Source: Pyropia yezoensis (Eukaryota; Rhodophyta; Bangiophyceae; Bangiales; Bangiaceae). From it: a stretch of DNA of 64,000 nt. Both the position numbers and the translations under genes were made by a program. The stretch is from contig CM020619.1 in the NCBI GenBank assembly GCA_009829735.1, forward strand, positions 11,212,375 through 11,276,374. The letters are read 5' to 3'. The notes below the pieces were generated by a model. The model was given only the letters and a program-made list of their open reading frames with translations, searched no databases and was not told where the DNA came from. Positions 10,428 to 19,891 of this stretch are shown piece by piece. Every line of letters starts with the position of its first letter. Position 1 is the stretch's first letter.

Positions 10428-10895
10428 TGTGGCAGTATTGACCCCCAGGTAGGGGGCAACACGTGCCATGCAAGGGGCGGCAGGCCACTAGCCTGATCCG
10501 TTCCTCCCCCTGCATTTGGGTCCATATTCCCTAAGTTCGGGATAGTTAGCTTAGTAGTAAATCCAACTTGGATTTGAGGGTTTTCTGCATTTATCGTCTT
10601 GAATTTTCGTGTGGCCCGGTGGGCAGGTGCTGGGGTGGGAGATTCTGAGTGGCGAGATTCTGAGTGGACCCTGGGGGGATAAGGGGAGGGACAGCGGGGC
10701 TTGGCCCTGCGTCCCCGTCCCGACCAAGAAACTGTTGGACCACACACCATCTTCTTGTTTGTCCGTGGGGGGATTGCCCCACAACAGGGATAGAGTGTGT
10801 GCGACTTGCACTTCTTCCGGTTCCCCCGACACGGGAGGCAGCCCTCGCACACCGCCCCAACTTGGGTACTGTGTGTGCGAGTGGTTTTTGCCACA
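10428..10895 (+). repeat. 3' LTR of family A copy 1 (468 bp)
   Basis: Begins TGTGGCAGTATTGACC and ends GTTTTTGCCACA, with short inverted ends TGTGGC/GCCACA. It aligns along its length with both 469-bp LTRs of copy 2 in opposite orientation. It contains a local direct duplication of GAGATTCTGAGTGG (about 10640-10670) and the palindrome AAATCCAA-C-TTGGATTT at 10559-10575. Confidence 0.9.
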
Positions 10896-11303
10896 CGGGT
10901 CACCGTTTTTGAGATCGCCGTTCTTGGGGTAAATGTTCCATGTCATGGGGTCGCCTGATTGGTCCACGAAGAAGCCTGGTCCTCATGTGTCCAGTGCCCG
11001 TTGTGGCATCTTGGGCAGGTGCCCCTTATGCTCCTGATGAAGCGGGCCTCTCCCCCCCCTTCCCCTCGTGGACTCCTCTCCTGGACCAGGCACATCAGGG
11101 AGGCAACCCCCCCCAGCCCGCTTCCCTCTGGCGGTTCCACCTTTGGCAGGTGGAGTGCAGTGCGGGGGGGCATGCCCAGGTGGAGTGGGTTCTCGACAGG
11201 CGCGGACAGTGCACGGGCCCAGGAGGCAAGGGGGAAAGCGTCTCACATGTGCGTGGCGTGGGGGGGGGTCATGCCTCGAGAAGAGGTGAAAGTGCACGAC
11301 ATC

Positions 11304-11346
11304 GCATCAAGGCACTTCGTGCTTTGAGCACGAAGTGCCTCGATGC
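11304..11346. repeat. Strong hairpin, 14-bp perfect arms
   Basis: AGGCACTTCGTGCT (11310-11323) is followed after TTG by its exact reverse complement (11327-11340). Pairing continues outward past one mismatch with GCATC/GATGC, giving about 19 bp over 43 nt. It could be a terminator-like or small-RNA precursor hairpin or a transposon footprint; nothing nearby decides. Confidence 0.7.
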
Positions 11347-12365
11347 TGTTTGGCCTATCGGGCAGACCATCCCATGCCCCCCCCCAAAATGGGGCCCGCA
11401 CGACGCCCTGCACCATCCCGACACCACCTTCCTCCCTGTCCTGCTGCACCAGAATTTACCCGCCCCGTCCCTCATATCCCTTCTGCCCAGTGGAGCCACC
11501 GCGCCTGCCCCCCTGCGCCCGCAATGGAAAGAAAAGCGCCTGCGCTGACGCGGGCGCCGGCGCCGGCGGCTAGCACCAATGCCACTGTTGTCGCCGCGAC
11601 CCGCTCCACTCCAATTCAAACAATGACTTTACCCTGCCCGTTTCTCCTTACGCCTACGGACCCTCCCCCCGCCCCCGCATCCAGCTATCGAACCGCCCGC
11701 CATCGCCGCAGCCGCCCTCGCCAAAAAAAACACCGCCGCCATGCGTCACTAGAATGCCCCCAACGCAGAAAGCCATCAACGTCCCCAGCCCGCCCCCTCC
11801 AAAAATGGGCAGCTACCAGCCCTTGGAACCCTCCCCCTCCACCCCCTGGCGCTGCTACCGCCACCACACCCCCCAGCGAAAAAAACCGACCCCGCCGTCC
11901 CCAGCGACCTGCCCGACCCCCTCACAAAGCGTCCCCGCCGTCCCCCCACCCTCCCCCTGCGAGCCGTCCCCGCGGCCGCCTGCCGCCCTGCTCTCCCTCT
12001 CCCACAACGGCGGCGGCACCACCGCCGCCCAAAAAAACGTGGCCACATCTTCCTGTGGCCTGCCTCACCCCCACCAAAAAGTCTACACGGCCGTCTGCCC
12101 GCCGCCCCCCCCCCCCCCCCCCCCAAAACACCGTCCCCGCCGCCGGCCCTCCCCCCCCCCCCCTAAACACGCCGTCGTCGCTGCTGTCGTCCATTCCGCC
12201 GCCGCCGCTGACGTCGCGGCCGCCGTCCCCCCCCTCCCCCCCAAAAAACTCGTCATCGCCGCCGCCACCGCCGCCGCGGCCATCGCCGTCGCCGCCGCCG
12301 CCACTGCCGTCCCCCCCCTCCCCCCCCCAAACTCGCCGTCGTCGCCGCTGCTGCCGACGTGGCCA

Positions 12366-12447
12366 CCGCCGCCGACGTTGCCGCCGCCGCCGACGTTGCC
12401 GCCGCCGCCGACGTTGCCGCCGCCGCCGACGTTGCCGCCGCCGCCGA

Positions 12448-12465
<18 letters not shown>
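12366..12465. repeat. 15-bp GCCGCCGCCGACGTT minisatellite
   Basis: About six to seven head-to-tail copies of a 15-bp unit, embedded in a wider CCG/GAC-rich stretch. It lies just beyond the dispersed repeat at 12615-12792, in the same relative order as the GGCGAC-type minisatellite beside that repeat's second copy at 32446. Confidence 0.7.
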
Positions 12466-12478
<13 letters not shown>

Positions 12479-12614
12479 GTGACTGCTGCTGCCGCCGCCG
12501 TCGTCGCCATCGTCGTCGTCGTCGTCACCGTCGTCACCGTCGTCGTCGCTGTGCAGCACCGGCCCGACCCCCCGTGTCGTGGCCTACCCCACCGCGTGTG
12601 CCCCCATCCCGCTG

Positions 12615-12792
12615 TCCCTCTTGATGAGCACGCTGGCAGGGTTTCCCGAAAGGGACCCACCACCGCTCATGTGGGGCCCATTACACCGGGGCATACCGTC
12701 AAGGCACCTGATTGGCTCAGGCCTGTGGCCCAAAGGTTCTCGGAGGAATGAGAAAAGAGCGCTCCGTGTATCTTTTTTCTGCAACCTACCAT
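12615..12792 (-). repeat. Dispersed repeat R1, copy A
   Basis: On the minus strand it starts ATGGTAGGTTGCAGAAAAAA and is similar (roughly 75% by eye) to 32446-32625 on the + strand for about 175 bp. Shared blocks include CCAATCAGGTGCC, TGCCCCGGTGTAATGG, a TCCCTTTCGGG-like block and GC(G/A)(T/C)GCTCAT. A third occurrence (34421-34451) retains only the first ~31 bp. No coding potential is recognised. It may be the end of an interspersed element or a conserved promoter-like module. Confidence 0.65.
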
Positions 12793-12899
12793 AGCTTTTT
12801 GGCTCACCGATAGACATGCTCTTAGGGAGCACAGCAAGGTTGCTGTTGGACGCACCATTATTTATCTAGTGTCAAACTCAACAGACTGCAGTATTTACA

Positions 12900-12906
12900 T
12901 ATATAA
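12900..12906 (+). promoter_or_regulatory. Possible TATA box for the C2-domain gene
   Basis: TATATAA in a locally AT-rich stretch 262 bp before the chosen ATG of the downstream gene. Sequence match only. Confidence 0.3.
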
Positions 12907-13167
12907 TTTGTGCACCCCCTGCTGTGCGATGAACCACGCCCCTGTCTCGGCTTCTCTGCGGTCGCCTACGCTTGCCTTCGTCTGCTCTTGACTCCGTGCT
13001 TTCCTTGTCTCCGCGAGACCACACTGGTCATCCTTCCTTCCTTGCAGTCTCGTCTCCATCATCTCTCGGTCCCCCCTGTCGCCCGCCCCCTCTTCGCAGC
13101 TTTCGGGCACCCTGCCGCCCCACTCTACCCTTTCTTGTCCGGGTTCCCCGGGGGGGTGGCCCCCGCG

Positions 13168-14702
13168 ATGCGCACCAAGCGGCTTTATACGGTATGCCTC
13201 ACCATTGGCGCCGCGCGGGTGCCGAGAATGGACTTTTACGGCCTCGCTGACCCGTTTGTGACAGTCTCGGTTGTGGTCCCCACGGGCGCCACGTCCGCTG
13301 CGTCGCTGCCCACCACGGTCCGCACGCGGACTCTAAAGCGCGTCGTGACGCCTGTTTGGAATGAGAGCTTTGAGTTTGGCGTCGCGCCCAGCGAGGACGT
13401 GCTTGTGTTGAAGGTGTGGGACGAGGACACGTTGACGCGGGACGAGCTCATCGGCCTTGCCCTTCTGCCGGTTAGCCGCATCCCCGTTATCCGCGCGGCC
13501 GAGGCGGCGCCGCCGCCGCCGGGCGGACCGTTGCCGCCTGGCGGGAGTGGTGACCCGCCTCTCCCAACGTCGCGCAGGCCATCTCCAATGCCACCGGCTA
13601 GCCTGGGGCACTCCCCCTCTCCCAGTGGCGGTGGCAGCAGCGGCGGAGGCGGCAGCGGCTTACTGACGCCGGCTGCCATACCAGCCGGGGGCTCGTCGCC
13701 CGCCTTGCCTGCGCCGGTAGCCAAAGGGGTGCCCGGCTCGCCCGGCACGCCTGGCGTGTCCAGCTCGCCCGTCCAGCCCGCGCTTCACCACCAGCAGGCA
13801 TCGCGGGAGCCGGCCGTCCCCCCGCGCGTGCTGCACACCACCCTCGAGTTGTTCAAGCCTCGTAAGCGTGGGGTGCTGGCCGGCCTCGGTCGCCTGTCCG
13901 TCTCGGCAACTGTGCGGGAGGAGGAGGTGGAGCTACTCGAGGAGGAGGACCTGGCCGAGGCGGAAGCCCGCATGTTAGCGGCGGGGGGGGCGGGGGGGGG
14001 AGGGGGTATCGGCGGCCGCCGGCCCGAGGTGCTGGAGAAGCGCTTCCTCGGTATTGGCGACCTGGCAATGTTTTTGTGGGCTAACGAGGGGCATTCCCGG
14101 GGGCTCCGTGCCAACTGGCAGGTACGTGGGGGGATGTCGGTGGGAGTCGGCGGGCCGGGCTGAGAGGATTGTGCACCGAGGGAAAGTCGAAGGGCGGGGG
14201 GTGGGCGGGTGCTGCCGCGCGCGTGGCGCCGTTGGGTGGGACCTGCGGATGGGCCCAGGGGCTGGTGGTGCCGTGCTGACGGCTCGCCTTTGGTGGCATG
14301 GACCAAATGCGTCGATTATGAGTGGCCTGCTGACCTTGCCCATTGTCGTTATCCCCCCTTTTTTGTTCGTGGCTTGCCCCACGACCCACGCTTCTGAGCA
14401 CCGCCGCTGTCATCGCCTCTCGTGGTGTATCATTGCATGGGGGCGTCACCCTTTTTCGTGTGAGCGGCCTGCTGTCTCGTGGCGGCACGCCACGCGGATT
14501 TCGTTCCCTCTTGCGACACTGGTGCCTCCTTCCGCCTTGAAACCCCCGCCATCACCCCCTCACACAGTCAGCGCTCACTCGCCTGGCCGAGCAGCGGGCG
14601 TACCGGCTTTGGGAGGCGACGGGCAACAACGATGACGATGCAAACCTAACTAACGCCCGCGCACAGGTGCTGCGGGAAGGAGGGCTGTGGGATGGACTGT
14701 AG
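13168..14702 (+). CDS. C2-domain protein with novel C-terminal region (2 exons)
   Basis: Exons 13168-14121 and 14568-14702, 362 residues. The donor is CAG|GTACGTGG and the acceptor CACACAG, both at a codon boundary. An N-terminal C2 domain (about residues 1-110) begins RTKRLYTVCLTIGAARVPRM and has the acidic residues that normally bind calcium and membrane phospholipid: Asp22 and Asp28 (DFYGLADPF) and Asp85, Asp87, Asp92 (VWDEDTLTRD). A Gly/Pro/Ser-rich linker (about 115-225) follows, then a conserved-looking tail with an acidic helix (REEEVELLEEEDLAEAE) and, in exon 2, RLAEQRAYRLWEATGNNDDD. Exon 2's sharp loss of low complexity supports the splice. I cannot assign the tail to a family. Function beyond calcium-dependent membrane binding is unknown. 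The ATG at 13168 is chosen because the C2 strand starts there, although the frame is open to 12910. Confidence 0.75.
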
Positions 14703-15098
14703 GCGAGAAGGCCCAGAGGCCCTTGACGTTGGTGAAACTGTGTCTTCCTGTTTGTTGGCGTTTCGGGTCGTCCCTTTCTGGTCCACCTTCGTGGCGACGC
14801 TTTGTCGATGACGCACCGACACCACCCGACAGGTCACGTGCAAAACACTGCGACTCTCGTCACGAAAAGCGGACTACGGACGGCGGGGTCTGCCAGACAA
14901 GCGCCGCCACTGCTATACACGCCCCGCGCACGACGCCCAGCGGGGCCCCGCCAGCAGCCGCTTCTACTGGCTCAGTGCATGAAACGGGCCAGGTACAACC
15001 CGGCCCTTTCCCCCCCGTCGCACGGACGTCACCGTCGCGAAAACGCCTTGCACTGCGTGCAAGCCTGCGCCCTCACGTGCACCCTCCCCAAATAGTCA
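14703..15098. other. Convergent intergenic spacer
   Basis: About 400 bp between the 3' ends of the C2-domain gene and the export-adaptor gene. Nothing recognisable. Confidence 0.6.
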
Positions 15099-16510
15099 CT
15101 ATGCGGGGGACGCGGCTACCACGGCACCTGCCGCACCAGACGCACCTTCGGACGCGGGCGCCGGTGCGTCAGCTGCCTTGGCGTCACTGCTGGCTGCTAG
15201 CGCCGCCGCTGGGGCATCCCCGTTGACATGAGTGGCTGGCTTGGTTCCGCCAGCGGGCGCACCACCATCGGCAGCCGCCGCCCCGTCGGGCGGCTTGTCA
15301 GTTACTGTGCGGTAGTCATCCTGTGCACACACAAACAACAACGGGGATGAGAGGCGACAACGTAGCGGCAGCGGGGAGAGCGAACAGGAGCGCTTGTGAG
15401 AAGACAGAAAGGCATACGTCAGTACCAGCAGTCTACCATAAGCATAAACTACGTCGATAGCATCGACACAGAACCTCCCGGACACTACCACACCGCGTCT
15501 CGACAGGTTACCAGCGCCAGCGTGCACGAGTAGCCACCAACCCGCGGCACAGCAGCGACGCTCACGAAGGGGCCACCCATCAGGCGCAAAACATACCATT
15601 GCGGAGTCGAGCTTGGCCTTGGCTTCCTCTGCGCGGCTCGCCTCAAGTGCCTTGGCCTCCTCTGCGCGGCGTGCCTCGAGAGCCGCCTTTACCTCTGCCA
15701 CGTCTTTTCCGTCGCGGGCTGCGCGGTACAACTCCATCTCATCATCCAGCTCCTGAGCGGTGCGGGACACCTTGCGGTGGCTGTCGCCACCGCCCCCGCC
15801 GCCACCGCCACCACCACCGCCACCGTCGCGCCCCGCCCCACCTCGGCCGCCCCCACCCGAGCGGCGCCGGCCACCTGAGAAGCATGCACACAAGTACGCC
15901 ATGGAGAAGGGCGCAGAGAGAGGGAGGGTAATGAGCAAGTACAGCAACCCCCGGTAAAACAAGGAAAGCACGTGAGTAGACACCAGAAAGACAGTGTCAA
16001 ACGAACACACAGGCGGACGGGCAGGTCAGTAAGCAGGATGGCCCAGAAAGAAAACACACACGCGCCGCCTGAGCAACCCCCCCCCCTCCGCATAGATACC
16101 ATCCAAGACCAGACGCGCACACCGCATGCCTCTGCACTGTCTAGAGCAACGCAAACAAGCCGAGCCCAACCGGCACGGCCGCTGCCGAAACCACCTCCAA
16201 CCACCATGGCAGTGTCACCAACCTCAGGGAAATGACCAGCCTTCCCAGCCAAGCAGGGAGAGGCCCACACAGCAAACAAAGGCCAGCGAAACTGTCAACA
16301 CGACCACGTACTGCGGCGCTTCTTCACCCCCCCCCCGCCATCGCGGCCGCCATCGCGGCCGCCATCACGGCCGCCATCGCGGCCGCCATCACGGCCACCG
16401 TCACGACCGCTGTCGCGGCCACCCGCCGACCGCTCACCGTCGCGGCGGCCGCCATCCCCGCGGCGGCCATCGTCGCGGCGGCGGCCCCCGTCCGACAGCG
16501 CCCGCTCCAT
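15099..16510 (-). CDS. Likely mRNA-export adaptor with two UAP56-binding-like motifs (3 exons)
   Basis: Exons on the minus strand: 16510-16312, 15874-15597 and 15320-15099, 232 residues. Donors are GTACGTGG and GTATGTTT; acceptors are TTCTCAG and TGCACAG. Phases (1, then 0) join into one frame. Exon 1 begins MERALSDGGRRRDDG and has about six RDGG repeats (RGG-like, RNA-binding type) ending VKKRR. Exon 2 adds a Gly/Arg stretch, then ELDDEMELY (about residues 108-116) and an Ala/Glu-rich helix. The exon 2/3 junction creates KLDSAMDDY (about 154-162). Repeated LDxxxxxY motifs after an RGG region resemble the FoP/UAP56-binding motifs of ALY/REF, CHTOP and UIF, which hand mRNA to the export helicase in the nucleus. 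No RRM is visible, so CHTOP- or UIF-like is likelier than ALY. The tail is Ala/Pro-rich and low complexity. Confidence 0.5.
16330..16400 (-). repeat. RDGG-coding short tandem repeat
   Basis: A near-perfect CGGCCGCCATC(A/G) array (period 12 bp) in exon 1 of the export-adaptor gene, encoding repeated GRDG on the minus strand. Copy number is likely to vary between strains. Confidence 0.7.
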
Positions 16511-19500
16511 CACTCCCTCAGCCGACTGTCCGGGAATATGTACACCGCCTCGCTTCGTGAAAGTACAACGTCGATCCCAAGAACCTCGGGGGATGATAGT
16601 CACACCCAGCAGTATGGGGCCGATAAAGGACAGGCACGGATGGGGGTGTGGTGGGGCTTGGACGCGCTCCCACGTGGTGACTCGCATGACAGAAGGACGC
16701 GGACTGGTTTCTGTGACCAAGGAAAACGGCGGTCGCGCATTGATTGGCTTCATTGAAGCCAAAGAGACAAAAAGTACGCAGTCCTGGCTTAATGCGACCC
16801 ACTGTCAGTACAAATCACACAGACAGCAACGTAATTGACGTGACTTAGTTTCAGAGCGGAGCATGCGCTCAGCTCGCAGGCGCCGGGCAGGCAAAGGTGC
16901 AGTGCCTTTCAGTCCAGCAGCGGCAAGGGCCTCCACCGTGAGGGCCGATCACAGGAACAGCCTCACGACAGCCTCATTCCAGAAGGCAGAAGGCGACCAA
17001 GCCGACGTCCATGGACGGACAGCGGCCGGGAAGCGGCGGATCTTGCCTGCCAACACACTCAGATCGGAGAGGCCGTGGAAGTTCGCAGTTTACGTAATAT
17101 CTTGGTTAACAAAAGCAATCTACTGAGTACTGCGGCTCTACTGCTCAATGTAAGAATACAATGTATTTGTGTTCCATCTCGGCCACATCTTTTTCGTGTG
17201 AGAGCTGCTTCTGGGTTTTCATTGGCCAGCTGCACTGGTGTTTTGCCTGTGAAGTAGATTTGTCAGTCTCTATTGTGCTGGCCAGAGCAATATAAGTTGC
17301 ACTTCTTCTATCTGGACGGTTTGCCGTCGAAGAATCTTTTATGCTCGACAGTGTAAGTAAGTTCGCAATAGCGTTGAAGTAAGAAGACAGGCGGCCGCTT
17401 GCCTGCCTCCCCTCTCCATGGGACACGCAAGGGGTCAGACGCGAGCGTTTGATGCCCCTCCCCGGGTGTTTTGGCCGGTCGTAGCCTGGGGCCAGCGTGC
17501 CCTGGGTTTTGCCACCGCAACGCCTGCCGGCAGGCCCCCCCTCCCTGCCCCCCCGTTGGGGGGCAGTGTGGGCCCCCCGACCAGCAAGCCTCAGCGTCTG
17601 CCCGGCACTCCCGCATCTCCTGAGCGGGGAGGTTGCAAGGGAGAGAGGTGGAGGAGGCTGTGGGGGGGTCTAGAGCCGCGTGGCGTGTCACACCGAATCA
17701 AGCGCCTGCTTCTTTTTTTTGTATCTGAGCGCGCTACTGGTTGTTGTCCTTTTTGCGAGTTGAACGTGCTAGCCCCCCCCCACTCGGCCTTCGCCCCGCC
17801 CCCCCCCCAACGCCCCCCCCCTGCTGGCAGGGTGCTGCCGCCCACTGTCTCCGGCAGTCACGCACCTGAAGGCCTCGGCCAGTGGGGTGGTTGCCAGCAG
17901 GCCACCACCCACGAGCGACCCGGAGGGCTCGACCGCGGTGGGCGCCACCGGGCCTGGGAGCCTGGCTCCAGGCAGGCGTGCCGGCCGGTCGGGCCCCGCG
18001 CGTGCACGGCGCTTGGGCCTCTCTCCCCGTCGTCGGCGGCCGTGTCCCCCCCCCCCCCCCCCCCCCCCCCCTCACCCACCCCCGCCAGGCTTCCCCCCAC
18101 CCTCCCGCCCGCCTCCAGCGGCCTCCACAGCGCTCGGTCCCTCTGCGCTCTCTCGAGTTCGTCTCTGTGGGGGGCACCCACGCGCCCTTTAACCAGCCCA
18201 CCGGTCGTGGCCTACAGGTCCACCCCCCCCCACCGTCCCCCTGCTGCGTTGGCGTGGCGTCGGCCGGGCCCCCCCCCCACGGGGCCCCGTCGCCGCCGCC
18301 GCCGCCCGCCGCCGCCGCCCGCCGTCCGCCTCGCGCCCACGGCTGCCGCCGCCTGCCATTGACGTCACCGACGCGCGGGCGCCGTCGCGGCCTTGCCCCC
18401 CCCGCCGGCCACTCTCCACTCCTGCCGTCGTGTAGCTATCCCCGGCTGGCGCCCACGCGCTGCCGAGGCCTCTCCATTTCTTCCTCGCGCGCGGCCGAGG
18501 TCTCTCCATTTGTTGACCGCCGTGGCAGCGGTGGCCGCCGCCGCCACGCGCCGGACGTGGCGTCGGGGGGTGACCAAGCCGCTCCGTATTTGGGCGCCGC
18601 TGTCGCCGGCCGTTGCTACGCGCGCGCGCGCGCACCGTCCCCGCCGCCGCCTCTGCTGCCGCAACCGCCGACGCCATCCGTGGGGCGCGCGCGCTCGTGG
18701 GAGATCGGCCCCCTTCCCCCCCTTCCCCCCCCACCCCCCCCCTCCTCTCCCCTCGCCGCCGCCGTGGACGGTCCCGCGCGCGCGCCGGGCGGGTCGGCCG
18801 CCGCCGCCCGGCGGGGTGCGGACGCCCGGGCCGCCGCACGCAGCACTTCCACCGGCTCTCTCCACCCCCGCGGCCCAGTCCCCCATCGCTTCCTCGCCAC
18901 CATCACCCCGCCCCCCATCCCCACCCCCGCCGCCGACCGCGGTGAACGGTATCGCCGGCAGCCGGCGACGGTGAGGGCGGTCGCGACGGTGAGTGTGGCG
19001 GCGGCGGCGGCGGCAGCCGCGGCGGCCGCAGCGGCCGCGTCGGTAGCGGTAGCCCTGACGCTGACCGTCACGCTCACGATTCTTGCTGCGGGTTGGGCGT
19101 CAGTGGCAGCGGCGGCGGCAGGGGGCAGCGGTGGGGGGGGGGGTGGCGCACACGCGGGTGCGAATAGTGGTGTGGTGGCCGCCACGCCCTCTGGCAAGGG
19201 AGGGGGGGCGAGTGCAGCCGGCGTCCCTGGCCGTGGGGCGAGCGGCGGTCTTGGTGTTGGTGGGGGCGGGGCTGGAGGAGGGGGCGGTGCGGAAGGAGGA
19301 CGCGCGCGGGGGGGGCGGTTGCCCCCACCGCTATCGCCGTTGACGCTTTCGACACCGACGGCTGGCCGGCGTTCGGGGGGGGGGGGCGCCCTGGCGCCGC
19401 CGGGCGGGCCGCCCCGCCCGCGGCGGCACCGGCGGACGCGGGGCGGGGGCGGGGGGGGGGGGGGTGGGGGTGGGGGTGGGGGTGGGGGTGGCGGTGGCGG

Positions 19501-19891
19501 TGGCGGTGGGGGGGGAGGGAGCCACCCCGGTGCTACTGGCACCACTGGGGGCGTTGGTGGCAACGGCGGCGGCAGCCGCACCGTCGCGGCGACCGTAACA
19601 GATGGCGCGGCGGGCGGGCGTGGTGGGGGTGCGGCAGGCCCCGCGGCGGTGACGCCCCGGTCACCGTCGCGGGTGGCGGGCGCTGGCGGCCCGGGTGCCA
19701 CCGTTGGCGACTGGGCCGCTGCAGTGAGTGGGGGCGCGCGTGCCGCGGCGACGGCGGCGCGTGGCGGTGCGGCATTGGCATCGGCGACGGGGGCGACGAG
19801 TCTTGTCATCGGTGGATCGGGCGCGGCCGGTCGGGGGCGCCCTGTCGGCGGGCGGGGGGGTGGTGTAGGCGGGGCCCACGCGGCGGGCGCT
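16511..19891. other. Intergenic or 5' leader region, no gene recognised
   Basis: 16511-17400 is of mixed composition, AT-richer at 17040-17340, with no recognised product. 17400-19891 is extremely GC-rich with C runs (18045-18070) and CCG/GGN repeats; long frames exist on several strands but encode only Ala/Gly/Pro/Arg stretches. The frame that continues into the NOT4 RING is open from 17882, so part of this region could belong to NOT4 exon 1. A (GGGGGT)n array (about 19460-19500), a potential G-quadruplex, lies in it. Confidence 0.5.

Larger units (their letters stand above)
3506..10895 (+). mobile_element. Ty3/gypsy chromovirus, family A copy 1 (5' end in gap)
   Basis: Order on the + strand: gag 3' part, frameshift signal, pol (protease, reverse transcriptase, RNase H, integrase, chromodomain), a long antisense gene, polypurine tract, 3' LTR. 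The RT-RNase H-integrase order and C-terminal chromodomain define a Ty3/gypsy chromovirus. The 5' LTR and gag N-terminus fall in the adjacent gap. Immediately after the 3' LTR stands CGGGT, the expected right half of a 5-bp duplication; the left half cannot be checked. Gag and pol are interrupted by three single-base deletions relative to copy 2, while the 3.1-kb RT-to-chromodomain stretch is open. Confidence 0.93.
10896..13167. other. Intergenic, repeat-rich
   Basis: No gene recognised. 11380-12560 is strongly strand-biased (C-rich on +), with CCG/GAC trinucleotide runs and C homopolymers; the long proline/arginine frames across it are compositional. It holds the hairpin at 11304-11346, a 15-bp minisatellite and one copy of a dispersed repeat, listed separately. 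Confidence 0.6.

Noticed and set aside
11335..12624. 429-residue proline/arginine frame
   Set aside because: Covers C-rich homopolymers and CCG repeats; overlapping frames on both strands are equally open.
12615..12792. R1 as an snRNA gene (U4/U6-like words such as CCAATCAGG)
   Set aside because: Only short chance matches; no Sm site plus stem arrangement or U6 core sequence could be found.
16330..16400. CRISPR-like array
   Set aside because: Contiguous 12-bp coding repeat without spacers. No CRISPR array is present anywhere in the window.
17882..19891. 670-residue N-terminal extension of NOT4
   Set aside because: Open frame but purely Ala/Gly/Pro/Arg with long G and C runs; known NOT4 proteins start shortly before the RING. 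Kept only as a stated alternative.
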